In this document: positions 47,119 through 55,858 of the stretch, piece after piece | Layout of the letters: every line of letters begins with the position of its first letter | How positions within the stretch are numbered: position 1 is the first letter of the stretch | NCBI GenBank assembly: GCA_014191855.1 | Contig: BJHF01000001.1 | Span: 1-64,000 of the forward strand | From: Deltaproteobacteria bacterium | GTDB lineage: Bacteria > Myxococcota_A > UBA796 > SXON01 | Direction of reading: 5' to 3' | DNA length: 64,000 nucleotides | The notes under the pieces: model-generated | What the model was told of the DNA's origin: nothing | What the model saw: the letters and a program-made list of their open reading frames with translations, nothing else | Databases searched by the model: none | Translations under genes and position numbers: made by a program

Positions 47119-47124
47119 TATCCT
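47119..47124 (+). promoter_or_regulatory. -10 element of a probable leaderless promoter
   Basis: TATCCT inside a GGATATCC palindrome ends 7 nt before ATG 47132. The start of the divergent DUF1343 gene is 25 bp on the other side. Confidence 0.45.
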
Positions 47125-47131
47125 CTCGCGT

Positions 47132-47809
47132 ATGCTCCTGCTCGCCCTGTTTGTCGCCTGCGATCCGGTGGTCGAAGGCCCCCACGCCCTCGCGTTCGAC
47201 GGTTCGCCAGACTGCGCCACGGTCGATATCTCGAGCGCCCCCGAGGCCTCCTTCACCGTGGAGGCCTGGCTGCGCGGCGATCCCGATGCCTTCTCGGACA
47301 TGCGGCCGATTGCCTTGTGGAATGAGGTGTTCAACCTTGCCCAACGTGAGGATGGTCAGGTGATCTTCACGGTGGGCGAGGGAGGCGACGATGCGGTGGG
47401 CGCAAGCTACGGATTCACGCTGATGGATGGCGTGCTGCACCACGTGGCGGGCGTGTACGACGCGGGGGATGGGAGCGCGCGGCTCTTCGTGGATGGTGCG
47501 TTCGTGGGCATCAGCGCTGATCCGGCGTTCATCGGCGCCAAGCCGGACGATCGGGTGCAGTTCGGCTGCGCGAAGAGCGCCACGGAGGGGTTCTACGGCC
47601 TGCTCGATGAGCTGCGGGTGTCCAGCGTGCCCCGGTATGCGGACGACTTCGAGGTTGCGACGGCGCCGTTCAAGAAGGACGACGACACGCTGTTGCTCTT
47701 CCACCTCGACGAAGGCACGGGAGGCACGGCGGCGAGCGAAACCGGCGGCTTCGAGATGGTGATCACCGACGCAGGCTGGATCGAGTTCGACCTCGCGGAG
47801 ACGGAGTAA
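47132..47809 (+). CDS. LamG/concanavalin-fold lipoprotein
   Basis: 225 residues. Lipobox LFVAC with Cys10 after a nine-residue signal. The rest is a single jelly-roll lectin-like domain: ALAFDGSPDCATVD, SFTVEAWLRGDP, LMDGVLHHVAGVYDAGDGSARLFVDGAFVG and YGLLDELRVSSVPRYADDF are textbook LamG strands. It should bind carbohydrate or protein at the cell surface. The start at 47132, not an upstream ATG at 47097, is supported by the lipobox position and the TATCCT element. Confidence 0.75.
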   Translation: MLLLALFVACDPVVEGPHALAFDGSPDCATVDISSAPEASFTVEAWLRGDPDAFSDMRPIALWNEVFNLAQREDGQVIFTVGEGGDDAVGASYGFTLMDGVLHHVAGVYDAGDGSARLFVDGAFVGISADPAFIGAKPDDRVQFGCAKSATEGFYGLLDELRVSSVPRYADDFEVATAPFKKDDDTLLLFHLDEGTGGTAASETGGFEMVITDAGWIEFDLAETE

Positions 47810-47811
47810 GC

Positions 47812-48297
47812 GTGCTTTTTCTGATGCTCGCGTGCGGGGCCTCGGGGCCGGCCGAACCTTCGCCGCCCGTGCCCGCCTCCGAGGGCGCGGTGCCTACGGA
47901 GAAGACGGTCCCCACGCTCTTCGGCGAGGTTCAAGGCGTGAGCTTCGCCGGCGACTGGACGTCCCCCGCCTGCAGCGGCCGAGCCTACGCCCGCAACGTG
48001 CACTTCGACGCGGATCAGCAATACGCGGTCATCGATTTGGTCTCGCCCTGCCCCACCGGCACGACGTGTGTGTGGTCGGGCATGATCCAGTTCGGCGGAT
48101 TATGGGCGATCGATGGGCTCAAGCTGCGCGTGCAGGAGATCGGGGGTTCACCCGCGGGCCCCGGTGGCCCCCATCCGGTTCTCTTCGAAGCCACGGCCGA
48201 CGGGCAGCTTCAGGAGAACGGGTGCCTCTACAACAAGGGGCTCACGGTGCCGCCGGGCTACGAGGAAGACAAGGTTCGACCGAAGGTACCTCGGTAG
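47812..48297 (+). CDS. Small lipoprotein of unknown function
   Basis: 161 residues from a GTG two bases after the previous stop. The signal is seven residues before Cys8 (LMLAC), among the shortest here. A Pro-rich linker precedes a beta-rich domain with four Cys (ACSGRAY, SPCPTGTTC, NGCLYNKG). It is co-transcribed with the LamG gene. No family was recognised. Confidence 0.6.
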   Translation: MLFLMLACGASGPAEPSPPVPASEGAVPTEKTVPTLFGEVQGVSFAGDWTSPACSGRAYARNVHFDADQQYAVIDLVSPCPTGTTCVWSGMIQFGGLWAIDGLKLRVQEIGGSPAGPGGPHPVLFEATADGQLQENGCLYNKGLTVPPGYEEDKVRPKVPR

Positions 48298-48357
48298 CCC
48301 CGGCGCGAATCCCCTGCCGCTGTGACGGTTGGTGACGGTCAAGGGAACGGCGGCGCC

Positions 48358-48363
48358 TAACTT
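48358..48363 (+). promoter_or_regulatory. -10 element of a probable leaderless htpX promoter
   Basis: TAACTT ends 6 nt before ATG 48370. A GAGG within the spacer could double as a weak, badly spaced Shine-Dalgarno sequence. Confidence 0.4.
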
Positions 48364-48369
48364 GAGGCC

Positions 48370-49230
48370 ATGATCAACTCCGTCAAAACGGCGGCGCTGC
48401 TCGCGGCGCTCACCGGTCTGCTCATCTTCGTGGGGCGAAGCTTCGGCGGCGCCGAGGGCATGATCCTCGCGTTCATCCTGGCCATGGCGCTGAACCTCGG
48501 CTCCTGGTGGTTCTCCGACCGCATCGTTTTGGCGATGTACCGGGCGGTCCAGGTCACGCCGGCTCAGGCCCCCCAGCTCCACAGCATGGTGGCCGAATTG
48601 GCAGCGCGGGCCGGCCTGCCGATGCCGAAGGTCTACGTCGTTCCCGGGGCCATGCCCAACGCGTTCGCCACCGGGCGCAACCCGGCGCACGCCGCGGTTG
48701 CGGTCACCGAGGGCATCCTTCAAATCATGCCGATGGAGGAGCTACGCGGCGTTCTCGCGCACGAGCTGGCCCACGTCAAGAACCGGGACACCCTCACATC
48801 GGCCGTGGCCGCGGTGGTGGCGGGCGCGATCAGCATGATGGCGAACATGCTTCAGTGGAGCTTGTTCTTGGGGGATCGCCGTGAGGACCGCGGGGTGGGC
48901 CTGCTCACGGTGTTCCTGGCGCCGCTCGTCGCGACCGTGATTCAGCTCGCGATCAGCCGCTCGCGGGAGTACGCTGCAGACGAATTCGCGGCGCGCCTCC
49001 TGGGGGATGGTCGCCCCCTCGCGCGGGCCCTGCAGCGCCTGGAAGCGGGCGTGCACGCCGCGCCCGGCGCCGTGGAGCCCTCCACCGCGCACCTCTTCAT
49101 CGTGAGCCCCCTGAGCGGTCGCGGCTTCTTTTCGCTCTTCCGCACACACCCGCACACCGCAGACCGCGTGGCGCGTCTCGAGAGGATCACCGCGGAGCTC
49201 GATCGAAGCGGTCAGCGCTTCGTGGGGTGA
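48370..49230 (+). CDS. htpX: HtpX-family membrane zinc protease
   Basis: 286 residues. Two N-terminal and two central membrane helices flank the zinc site HELAH (His131, Glu132, His135) with the third ligand Glu200 in SREYAADEFAA. PMPKVYVVPGAMPNAFATG is the conserved edge-strand region. HtpX degrades damaged inner-membrane proteins together with FtsH. It is convergent with the RRM gene across an intrinsic terminator. Confidence 0.93.
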   Translation: MINSVKTAALLAALTGLLIFVGRSFGGAEGMILAFILAMALNLGSWWFSDRIVLAMYRAVQVTPAQAPQLHSMVAELAARAGLPMPKVYVVPGAMPNAFATGRNPAHAAVAVTEGILQIMPMEELRGVLAHELAHVKNRDTLTSAVAAVVAGAISMMANMLQWSLFLGDRREDRGVGLLTVFLAPLVATVIQLAISRSREYAADEFAARLLGDGRPLARALQRLEAGVHAAPGAVEPSTAHLFIVSPLSGRGFFSLFRTHPHTADRVARLERITAELDRSGQRFVG

Positions 49231-49240
49231 GCAAAACGTA

Positions 49241-49267
49241 AGGAGCCCGCGGTGAACGCGGGCTCCT
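49241..49267 (-). terminator. Intrinsic terminator of the RRM gene
   Basis: A perfect 11-bp stem (AGGAGCCCGCG / CGCGGGCTCCT) with loop GTGAA. On the minus strand it is followed by TACGTTTT. It lies between the two stop codons at 49230 and 49277 and may also slow htpX transcripts, although no T run follows on the plus strand. Confidence 0.8.
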
Positions 49268-49276
49268 GTCGTCGAG

Positions 49277-49738
49277 CTACCAGCGGTCTCCGCCGCCACC
49301 GCCGTCGTCGCGACCGCCGCGACCGCCGCCGCGACCACCGCCGCCGCCGCCCCAGCCGCCACCACCACCACCGCCGCCGTAGCCACCGCCGCCGCCACGG
49401 CCACCGCCGCCGCCGCCGCCGAAGCCGCCACGACCACCGCCGCCGCCGCCGAAGCCGCCACGACCGCCACCGCCGCCGCCGCCGCCTTCACGACGATCCT
49501 CGGCGAGGTTCACGCGCAGGGGGCGACCGTCGAGGTCGGCGCCGTTCCACTTTGCGATGGCCGCGGTTGCGGCCTCGGCGGTGCTCATGTCCACGAACGC
49601 GAAGCCGCGGCTGCGGCCCGTTTCGCGGTCGAGCATCAGGCGAACGCCCGTGACCTCGCCGCTAGACGAGAAGGCTTCGCGAAGGGAATCTTCCGTGGAG
49701 CGGAAGGACAGATTGCCAACGAACAGACGGTTGCTCAT
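49277..49738 (-). CDS. RRM RNA-binding protein with long glycine-rich tail
   Basis: 153 residues. One RNA recognition motif (residues 4-80) with RNP2 LFVGNLS and RNP1 RGFAFVDM. The last 70 residues are almost only Gly with Arg, Phe, Tyr and Trp (RGG/FGG-type). Such proteins are known as cold-regulated or RNA chaperones in cyanobacteria and some proteobacteria; the tail is a low-complexity segment that could drive condensation. A leader of about 55 nt precedes the ATG, with GAGAAAG as ribosome binding site, and a strong terminator follows. Confidence 0.9.
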   Translation of the reverse strand: MSNRLFVGNLSFRSTEDSLREAFSSSGEVTGVRLMLDRETGRSRGFAFVDMSTAEAATAAIAKWNGADLDGRPLRVNLAEDRREGGGGGGGGRGGFGGGGGGRGGFGGGGGGGRGGGGGYGGGGGGGGWGGGGGGRGGGRGGRDDGGGGGDRW

Positions 49739-49801
49739 CACTTTCTCTCTTGCCGAATCGTTTCTACTCCGCCCGGGGATCCGGGAGTCGAGCGGCAAGG
49801 G

Positions 49802-49810
49802 GCTATACCA
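49802..49810 (-). promoter_or_regulatory. Extended -10 promoter of the RRM gene
   Basis: On the minus strand the sequence TGGTATAGC gives an extended -10 (TGN then TATAGC). A TTGCGC about 15 bp upstream may be a weak -35. The resulting leader is about 55 nt. Confidence 0.4.
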
Positions 49811-49876
49811 AACCAGCATGGTGCGCAACCCATCGGCGCAAGAAAAGCGTTTTTCGATCCGGTCAGATTCTGGCAG

Positions 49877-52231
49877 GTGGCCACGATAGGGCTTTGGGTG
49901 GTCGTAGAAGTCGCAGTTCCGCTCCCGGTGTTCGGTCGTTTCAGTTGGGTGGCTCCGCGGGCGCTGCCCGTGGGTGCCACCGTGGTTGTTCCTTACGGAT
50001 CCCGTGAGCTCGTGGGCTGGGTGGTGGGGCCCGGGGAGGTGCCGGCGGGCGTGGAGCTCAAGCCCGTGCGAGAGGTGCTGAGCGAGGAGCCGGCGTTCAC
50101 GGATGAGCAGCTCGCATTCTACCGGTGGATCGCCGGGTACTACCTCTCGCCCCTCGGCGAAGTGATCGCCACCGCCACCCCGGCCGACACCGGCGTGTCC
50201 ACCCGCCGCACCTTCCGGGCCACGCCGGAAGGGGTGGAGCGCCTCGCGGTGGATGCGCCGGAGGGGGCGCGGGGAAGCGTGCTTCGAGAGGTCATTTCGC
50301 GCAGCGGCCTCACCCGCGCGGCGCTGGAGCGGCGGCTGCACGGCGAGGTGCCCGATGCGGCAGTGCACCTCGCGGCATTGGTGCAGGCCGGGCTCGTGCG
50401 CGGGGATGATTCGGTGGTTGAGGGCGTGCGCGATGAGGTGCTGTGGATCGTCGCCACCGGCGGCGGCGAGGCCAAAAGCCCGAAGGGGCTGGAGGTGATG
50501 GAGAGGCTCCCTGCGTTGGCGGCTGATCTTCCGGCAGGCGTGGTCGCTACCTTGGTGAAGCGGGGGGCTGTGCGCAAGGAGTGGCGGCCGCGGTTGGCGG
50601 CCGGGCGGGTGTTGCCGCCGCCCACGGTGGCGCCGCCGCTCAACCCGGCTCAGGTCGCGGCGGTCGAAGGCGTCGGCGCAGCCGGGGTGCACCTGCTGCA
50701 TGGCGTCACAGGCGCCGGGAAAACGGAGGTGTACCTTGCCCTGGCGGAGCGCGTGGTGGCCCGGTCGGAGCAGGTGCTGGTGATGGTGCCGGAGATCTCG
50801 CTCACCCCGTTGTTGATGTCGAGGTTCGAGGGGCGCTTTCCGGGGCGGGTGGCCGTGCTCCACAGCGCGCTGGCGGCGGGCGAGAAGCTGCGGGAGTGGC
50901 GGCGGATCCGCTCGGGAGAAGCGGCGATTGTCGTCGGGGCGCGCAGCGCGGTTTTCGCGCCGTTCGCCGCGCTTGGCCTCGTGGTGGTAGACGAGGAGCA
51001 CGACGATTCTTACAAGCAGGACGAGGGCGTGCGATACCACGGTCGCGACCTTGCGGTGGTTCGCGCCTCCCGGATGAAGTGCCCCTGCGTCCTCGGCTCC
51101 GCCACGCCTTCGTTGGAGAGTTGGCGAAACGCGGAAGCGGGCAAGTACAAGCTGCTTCAACTGCTCGAGCGCGCTACGCCCCGGCCCGTCCCCTCGCTGG
51201 AGTTGGTGGATATGAGGGCGGCCGCCAAGGCCGCCGGCGGCAGGGCGCCGCTTCTGGCGCCCGAGGTGAAGGAGGCGATCGATCAGGCGCTGGAGGCCGG
51301 CGGCAAGGCGATTCTGCTCTACAACCGCCGAGGGTACGCCACGTTCGTGGAGTGCCCGGGCTGCGGCGGAAGCTACGATTGCCCGAGCTGCGGCGTGGCG
51401 CTCGTGTACCACCAGGGCATCAACCGCATGGACTGCCACTATTGTGGTTTCCATCGCAGCTTTCCGGGGGAGTGCCCGCAGTGTGCGGTGCCGCTGGCCC
51501 TCCTGGGCCGGGGCACCGAGCGAATTGAGGAGATGCTGGTCGAAACCTTCGCCGGCGTCCCCGTGGGCCGCATGGATGCGGATACGACGCGGGGCAAGGG
51601 ATCCCACGCCCGCATCCTTGATGACTTCGCTGCAGGCCGCACGCGGTTGCTCGTGGGCACGCAACTTGTGGCCAAGGGGCACGACTTTCCGGACGTCACG
51701 GTGGCAGCGGTGCTCGGAGCGGATCACATCCTGGGTATGCCGGACTTTCGCAGCGCCGAGCGCACCTGGGCGCTGGTCACGCAGCTCTGCGGGCGCGCGG
51801 GCCGGGGGGCGGTGGCCGGGCGGGTGTTCGTTCAAACGAGCCACCCGGAGCACCCGGTGTTCAGCGCCATTGGGGATATGGCGGCGTTCGCCCAAGGGGA
51901 GCTGGAGCTGCGGCGGATGTTGGCGTACCCGCCCTACTCCGGGTTGGTGCTCGTGCGTGTGGAAGCTGCGGATCGGCAGGCGGCCCGCGAAGCCGCTGCC
52001 AACTTCGTGAAGGAAGCCAAGGCACAAGCTCGGGGATTCGCCGGCGTTGACGTGCTCGGCCCTGCGGCCGCGCCGCTCCCGAAGTTGGTCGGTCGCTACC
52101 GGTTCCAGGCCGTGATCCGCGGTCGGGATCGGAAGGTGTTTCGGGACTTTCTCACCGCCCATCACGCGTCGTGGAAAGCCGCTCCCGGGGTGCGCCGCAT
52201 CGTCGACGTGGATCCGCGCTCCATGATGTAG
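49877..52231 (+). CDS. priA: Primosomal protein N' (replication restart helicase)
   Basis: 784 residues from a GTG. The N-terminal 3'-DNA-binding domain (VVVPYGSRELVGWVVG) is followed by a winged helix, the helicase Walker A GVTGAGKTEV at residues 276-285, DEEHDDSYKQDEG, GSATPSLES, and eight zinc-binding Cys from about residue 493 (CPGCGGSYDCPSC, CHYCG, CPQC). Late motifs LVGTQLVAKGHDFPDV and QLCGRAGRG complete the helicase. PriA reloads DnaB at stalled forks. It diverges from the RRM gene. Confidence 0.95.
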   Translation: MATIGLWVVVEVAVPLPVFGRFSWVAPRALPVGATVVVPYGSRELVGWVVGPGEVPAGVELKPVREVLSEEPAFTDEQLAFYRWIAGYYLSPLGEVIATATPADTGVSTRRTFRATPEGVERLAVDAPEGARGSVLREVISRSGLTRAALERRLHGEVPDAAVHLAALVQAGLVRGDDSVVEGVRDEVLWIVATGGGEAKSPKGLEVMERLPALAADLPAGVVATLVKRGAVRKEWRPRLAAGRVLPPPTVAPPLNPAQVAAVEGVGAAGVHLLHGVTGAGKTEVYLALAERVVARSEQVLVMVPEISLTPLLMSRFEGRFPGRVAVLHSALAAGEKLREWRRIRSGEAAIVVGARSAVFAPFAALGLVVVDEEHDDSYKQDEGVRYHGRDLAVVRASRMKCPCVLGSATPSLESWRNAEAGKYKLLQLLERATPRPVPSLELVDMRAAAKAAGGRAPLLAPEVKEAIDQALEAGGKAILLYNRRGYATFVECPGCGGSYDCPSCGVALVYHQGINRMDCHYCGFHRSFPGECPQCAVPLALLGRGTERIEEMLVETFAGVPVGRMDADTTRGKGSHARILDDFAAGRTRLLVGTQLVAKGHDFPDVTVAAVLGADHILGMPDFRSAERTWALVTQLCGRAGRGAVAGRVFVQTSHPEHPVFSAIGDMAAFAQGELELRRMLAYPPYSGLVLVRVEAADRQAAREAAANFVKEAKAQARGFAGVDVLGPAAAPLPKLVGRYRFQAVIRGRDRKVFRDFLTAHHASWKAAPGVRRIVDVDPRSMM

Positions 52232-52256
52232 CTGCCGCGGTGCGGGGCTCGCGGGC

Positions 52257-52262
52257 TACGAT
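52257..52262 (+). promoter_or_regulatory. -10 element of a probable leaderless promoter
   Basis: TACGAT ends 6 nt before ATG 52269; no Shine-Dalgarno sequence is present. Confidence 0.5.
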
Positions 52263-52268
52263 CTGTGC

Positions 52269-53267
52269 ATGTGGCTGTTCCCGTTCCTCGTTGCCTGTGC
52301 CCCGTCGCAAGTCGACGATACCGCCCTCGACTGGTCCTACCCGCTCGACGATGTGCTCCGGTTCAACCACCTCCAAGCGGTCGGCACGCACAACAGCTAC
52401 CACATGCGCACGCCCGGGATCGAAGTGAAGGAGTGGGACTATGACCACGCTCCGCTGGACGAGCAGGCGGAAACCCAGGGAGTTCGCCAGTTCGAGCTGG
52501 ACGTGTGGTACGACGAATCGTCGGGAGACTTCGGCGTGTACCACGTCCCCGACATCGACGCGACGAGCACCTGCTCGTGGCTCAGCGACTGCGCCGACGT
52601 GCTGCGCGCCTGGTCCGACGCGAACCCGGCGCACCACCCGCTGTTCACGCTGCTTGAGCTGAAAGACAGCTTTGAGGCAGAGAGCGCTCCGGCGATCCTC
52701 GATGCGCTGGATGGCGTCATTCGGGCGTCCTGGCCCGACGATCGCCGGATTTCGCCGGACGACGTGCAGGGGGCGGAGGCTTCGCTGGCCGAAGGTCTGG
52801 CGGCGCACGGATGGCCCACGCTGGGCGAGCTGCGTGGTCGAGCGCTGTTTGTACTCCACACCGATGGCGACTACCGGGAGGTGTATACGGAGGGCGGCAC
52901 AACGACCGTCGGTCGCGCGCTTTTTCCGGACGGTCACGGCGATCTCGGCCTCGCGGTCGGCGCTGTGGACACGCTGAACGATCCGATCAGCGACGCCGCC
53001 GCCATCACCGCGGCGCTCGCCGCCGGCCACCTTGTTCGCACGCGCGCCGACTCCGACGGGGATCAGGCCCGCGACAACGACACCACCCTGCGCGACGCGG
53101 GGCTCGCCAGCGGAGCCCAGTTTCTCAGCACGGACTTTCCCGTGGCCTACGCCGATACCGGCTACGTCGTGGCCATGCCGGGCGGCACCCCCAGCCGGTG
53201 CAACCCGGTCACCGCGCCTGAGGAATGCACGTCGGAAGCCATCGAAAACCCCGAGTGGATACGATAG
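52269..53267 (+). CDS. Calcium-dependent PI-PLC-like lipoprotein
   Basis: 332 residues. Nine-residue signal before Cys10 (FLVAC). The catalytic domain matches the Ca-dependent phosphoinositide phospholipase C family: AVGTHNSYH (His41), APLDEQAETQGVRQFELDVW (Glu76, Asp78), VYHVPD (His92) and TLLELKD. The typical late WP and TDFP segments are also present (LSTDFPVAY). It should cleave inositol or glycerophospho-lipid head groups outside the cell. The signal is notable for lacking any basic residue. Confidence 0.82.
   Translation: MWLFPFLVACAPSQVDDTALDWSYPLDDVLRFNHLQAVGTHNSYHMRTPGIEVKEWDYDHAPLDEQAETQGVRQFELDVWYDESSGDFGVYHVPDIDATSTCSWLSDCADVLRAWSDANPAHHPLFTLLELKDSFEAESAPAILDALDGVIRASWPDDRRISPDDVQGAEASLAEGLAAHGWPTLGELRGRALFVLHTDGDYREVYTEGGTTTVGRALFPDGHGDLGLAVGAVDTLNDPISDAAAITAALAAGHLVRTRADSDGDQARDNDTTLRDAGLASGAQFLSTDFPVAYADTGYVVAMPGGTPSRCNPVTAPEECTSEAIENPEWIR
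53260..53265 (+). promoter_or_regulatory. -10-like element before the CDF gene
   Basis: TACGAT lies in the last codons of the PI-PLC gene, 10 nt before ATG 53276. Purine-rich GGGCGGA in between could serve as a weak ribosome binding site, so this start may not be leaderless. Confidence 0.35.
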
Positions 53268-53275
53268 CGGGCGGA

Positions 53276-54241
53276 ATGGCCGGCTCCACCGCACACATCG
53301 TACAGTCTCTCGTCGCGAACCTGGCGATCGCCGCCGCAAAAGGCGTAGCCGCCGTGTGGACGGGCTCCGGCGCCATGATGGCGGAAGCCATCCACAGCGC
53401 CTCCGACTGCGTGAACCAGGTGCTGCTTTTGGTGGGCGTGAAGCAGTCCCAGCGCCCTCCGGACGCCAAGCACCCCTTCGGCTACGGCCGCGCCGCGTAC
53501 TTCTGGTCGTTCATGGTGGCGTTGCTGCTGTTCACCGGCGGCGGCGTGTTCTCGATCTACGAGGGGGCGCACAAGCTCGGCCATCCGGAGCTCATCACCA
53601 ATGTTCCGCTTGGCCTTGGAATTCTCGGGTTCTCGCTCGCGCTTGAAGGCTGGGCCACCTGGAGCAACATCAAGGAGCTCAAGCGCCGCGCGAAGGGCAC
53701 GCCGTTCTTCCGCTTCCTGAGGGAGACCAAAGACTCCGACATGGTGGTGCTCTTCGGGGAGAACTCCGCCGCCACCCTGGGGTTGATCGTCGCGATGATC
53801 GCGCTCCTGGCCGCGTGGACCACGGGGGACTCCCGCTACGATGCGGCGGGAGGCATCGCGATTGGCGTGGTGCTCATCGGGGTGGCCGTGTTCCTCTCGC
53901 AGGAGGTGAAGTCGTTGTTGGTGGGCGAAGCGGCCGATCTGGAGATTACGCGCGCCGCCGAACGGATCGCGGTGGAGCACCCGCGCGTGAAGCGCTTGGT
54001 GAAGGTGCTCACGATGCAGCAGGGGCCGGGCGAGGTGATCGTGGCGTGCAAGATCGAGCTTGAACCAACGATGAGCGTGGCGGAGGTGTACGCCACGGTC
54101 GCTGAGTTCGAGTGTTCGCTGCGGGCGAGCTGCCCCGAAGTTCGTTGGTGCTTCACCGAGGCGGGCGACCGCAAGGACAGCGAGCGGGAAGCGGCGTCGG
54201 GCGATACCCAAGGCCCGGTCGCCTCGGCCGCGCAATCCTAG
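53276..54241 (+). CDS. Cation diffusion facilitator family transporter
   Basis: 321 residues. Six membrane segments; the metal sites are AEAIHSASDCVNQ in helix 2 and GENSAATLGLIVAM in helix 5, and HPFGYGRAAYFWSF follows helix 2. A cytoplasmic ferredoxin-like domain at the end (AAERIAVEHPRVKRLVKVLTMQQGPGEV) is usual. CDF proteins export Zn, Mn, Fe or Co in exchange for protons. The metal cannot be read with confidence, and helix 5 has Asn where many Zn transporters have His or Asp. Confidence 0.88.
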   Translation: MAGSTAHIVQSLVANLAIAAAKGVAAVWTGSGAMMAEAIHSASDCVNQVLLLVGVKQSQRPPDAKHPFGYGRAAYFWSFMVALLLFTGGGVFSIYEGAHKLGHPELITNVPLGLGILGFSLALEGWATWSNIKELKRRAKGTPFFRFLRETKDSDMVVLFGENSAATLGLIVAMIALLAAWTTGDSRYDAAGGIAIGVVLIGVAVFLSQEVKSLLVGEAADLEITRAAERIAVEHPRVKRLVKVLTMQQGPGEVIVACKIELEPTMSVAEVYATVAEFECSLRASCPEVRWCFTEAGDRKDSEREAASGDTQGPVASAAQS

Positions 54242-54260
54242 CGGGGTATCGCGTTCGCCG

Positions 54261-54905
54261 CTACGAAGCCGGCTTTACGTCGAGCACGCTCACCGCGCAC
54301 GGCAGGGGATGCCGCACCTGAACCACCCGGTCGGTGGCGAAGCGCAGGGCTTCGGTGGAGTCCTTCCCCCGGGCCGCGAGCATCAGCTCGTTCCCGTTTA
54401 CGCTCTCGACTTCCACCTCCACGCCGTCGAGCTTGGCGCTCAGGCCCGTTTGCGGAAGATCCTTCTTCATCGTGAACAACGACACGGGCGTGCCGGTGAT
54501 GTTGATCTGCACGCCGCCCTCGATCAGCGTGTACGGCACCGGGGCGCCGTCGGCCGCGAGCTCCAGCTTTCCGGGGGCGGTTAGCGCCGCCGGTACGAGA
54601 TCGTCCCCCGGCATGCCGGGGAGCGTGAGCGTGAGGTCCGCGCCCTGCCATTCGCCGGGGATGCCGTAGTCCAACAAACGATCCCGCATGGTGTCGGCGG
54701 CGCAGGCACTGTCGAAGGTCACGGTCACGGTGGCGCCGCTCGCCGCGCCGGAAGTGCCGCGAACGGCGATGAGCCACGCCCCGCCGGCGAGGATCATTCC
54801 GGTGCCAAAAACTACGGGTACAAGGAGCATCCACGCGCGCGGATCGGAGAAGGGGGAGCGCGGCGCGGGGGGGCCGGGACCGTCGGAAGGCGAACCGGCG
54901 TTCAT
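54261..54905 (-). CDS. Single-pass membrane protein of unknown function
   Basis: 214 residues. A Pro-rich cytoplasmic N-terminus precedes one membrane helix (WMLLVPVVFGTGMILAGGAWLIAV), and the rest is periplasmic, with two Cys. The beta-rich body has SecD-like periplasmic character (GIPGEWQGADLTLTLPG, EVEVESVNGNELMLAARG). Its ATG overlaps the stop of the upstream SDR gene (ATGA), so it belongs to the operon 56700-54261. Function unknown. Confidence 0.6.
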   Translation of the reverse strand: MNAGSPSDGPGPPAPRSPFSDPRAWMLLVPVVFGTGMILAGGAWLIAVRGTSGAASGATVTVTFDSACAADTMRDRLLDYGIPGEWQGADLTLTLPGMPGDDLVPAALTAPGKLELAADGAPVPYTLIEGGVQINITGTPVSLFTMKKDLPQTGLSAKLDGVEVEVESVNGNELMLAARGKDSTEALRFATDRVVQVRHPLPCAVSVLDVKPAS

Positions 54906-55858
54906 CCCAGAACGGGCCAGTCGATGGGGTGGGTGGGCGTGTAGGCGAACACGTCGCGGGCGCGGCGACCGTCGAGCACGCCGCTGTAGTGGAAGCGGCG
55001 GCGGTTCATGCCGTAGCTGAAGTCATGGCCGCGAAGCTGGCGACGCCAGCGATAAAGCGGCGTCATCCACGCGCCCGGCACGGGGATCGCCGCGCGCCCC
55101 CACTTCGCGATGCACAACGAGAGCGGCAGCGTGTCGAAGCCGGGCACGTTGAACACGCCCTGCTCCGTGGCGTGCACCGACAGCGCCAGCGCGTTCACGA
55201 TGTCGCTCACGCTGAGCAGGTTCAGCATCGGGTCGTAGCCGATGGGGCGGAGGCAGATCGGCGAAGCGAGGTAGTCGAAGAGCTGCGAGCCGGTACCGGG
55301 TGCGAGCACTTCGGCACATCGGAGGACGAGGATCCGCAGCCCCGATAAGCCCATGCGCACGCAGGCACCGAGATCGGCCTCCACGCGGTCGCGCACGTAT
55401 TGTGGCGCGTTGGGAGAGAGGTTGATCGGGTGATCTTCGCCGATCAGCACCGGCAGATCGGCCTGTACCTGGTACACCTCCGAGTAGCTGCGCAGCACGA
55501 AGGTGCGGATGGTGGGGTGGCGCTCGCAGAGGGCGAGCAGGTCGCGCGTGGCATCCACGTTCGCCGCATGCACGGCTTTCCCCTGCTCGGAGGCGGCGGT
55601 TCCCATGGCCGTGTGTACGAGCACCTCGATGCCGAGATCTCGCGCAGGGCCGAACAAGAGCTCCCGCACGCGCCGCTCACGCGTGAGGTTCACGGCCAGG
55701 TAGGTCAACCGCCGCTCATCCTCGAAGGGGAGCGCCTCCTCCATGGGCCGGGTGCCGACCGCGAGCACGTGCCCGACCTTGGGATCCGCCAGGAGCGCGC
55801 GCACGAGGCGCTCGCCGATCGGGGTGTCGGCGCCCGTCACCATCACGCCGCGGGTCAC
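54902..55858 (-). CDS. NAD-dependent epimerase/SDR-family protein
   Basis: 318 residues from a GTG that overlaps the stop of the acyltransferase gene (GTGA). Extended SDR: VMVTGADTPIGERLVRALL (nucleotide loop), VLVHTAMGTAASEQGKAVHAANVDATRDLLALC, FVLRSYSEVYQ, and a TyrxxxArg pair (YVRDRVEAD) where Lys is expected, so the catalytic Lys may be absent. Myxobacterial SDR proteins next to PlsC-like acyltransferases occur repeatedly; a role in lipid or envelope modification is a fair guess. Confidence 0.75.
   Translation of the reverse strand: MTRGVMVTGADTPIGERLVRALLADPKVGHVLAVGTRPMEEALPFEDERRLTYLAVNLTRERRVRELLFGPARDLGIEVLVHTAMGTAASEQGKAVHAANVDATRDLLALCERHPTIRTFVLRSYSEVYQVQADLPVLIGEDHPINLSPNAPQYVRDRVEADLGACVRMGLSGLRILVLRCAEVLAPGTGSQLFDYLASPICLRPIGYDPMLNLLSVSDIVNALALSVHATEQGVFNVPGFDTLPLSLCIAKWGRAAIPVPGAWMTPLYRWRRQLRGHDFSYGMNRRRFHYSGVLDGRRARDVFAYTPTHPIDWPVLG

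Noticed and set aside
49739-52165. A minus-strand frame that would extend the RRM protein upstream by about 800 residues
   Set aside because: The RRM protein has a normal start at 49738 with a ribosome binding site; the extension is antisense to priA.
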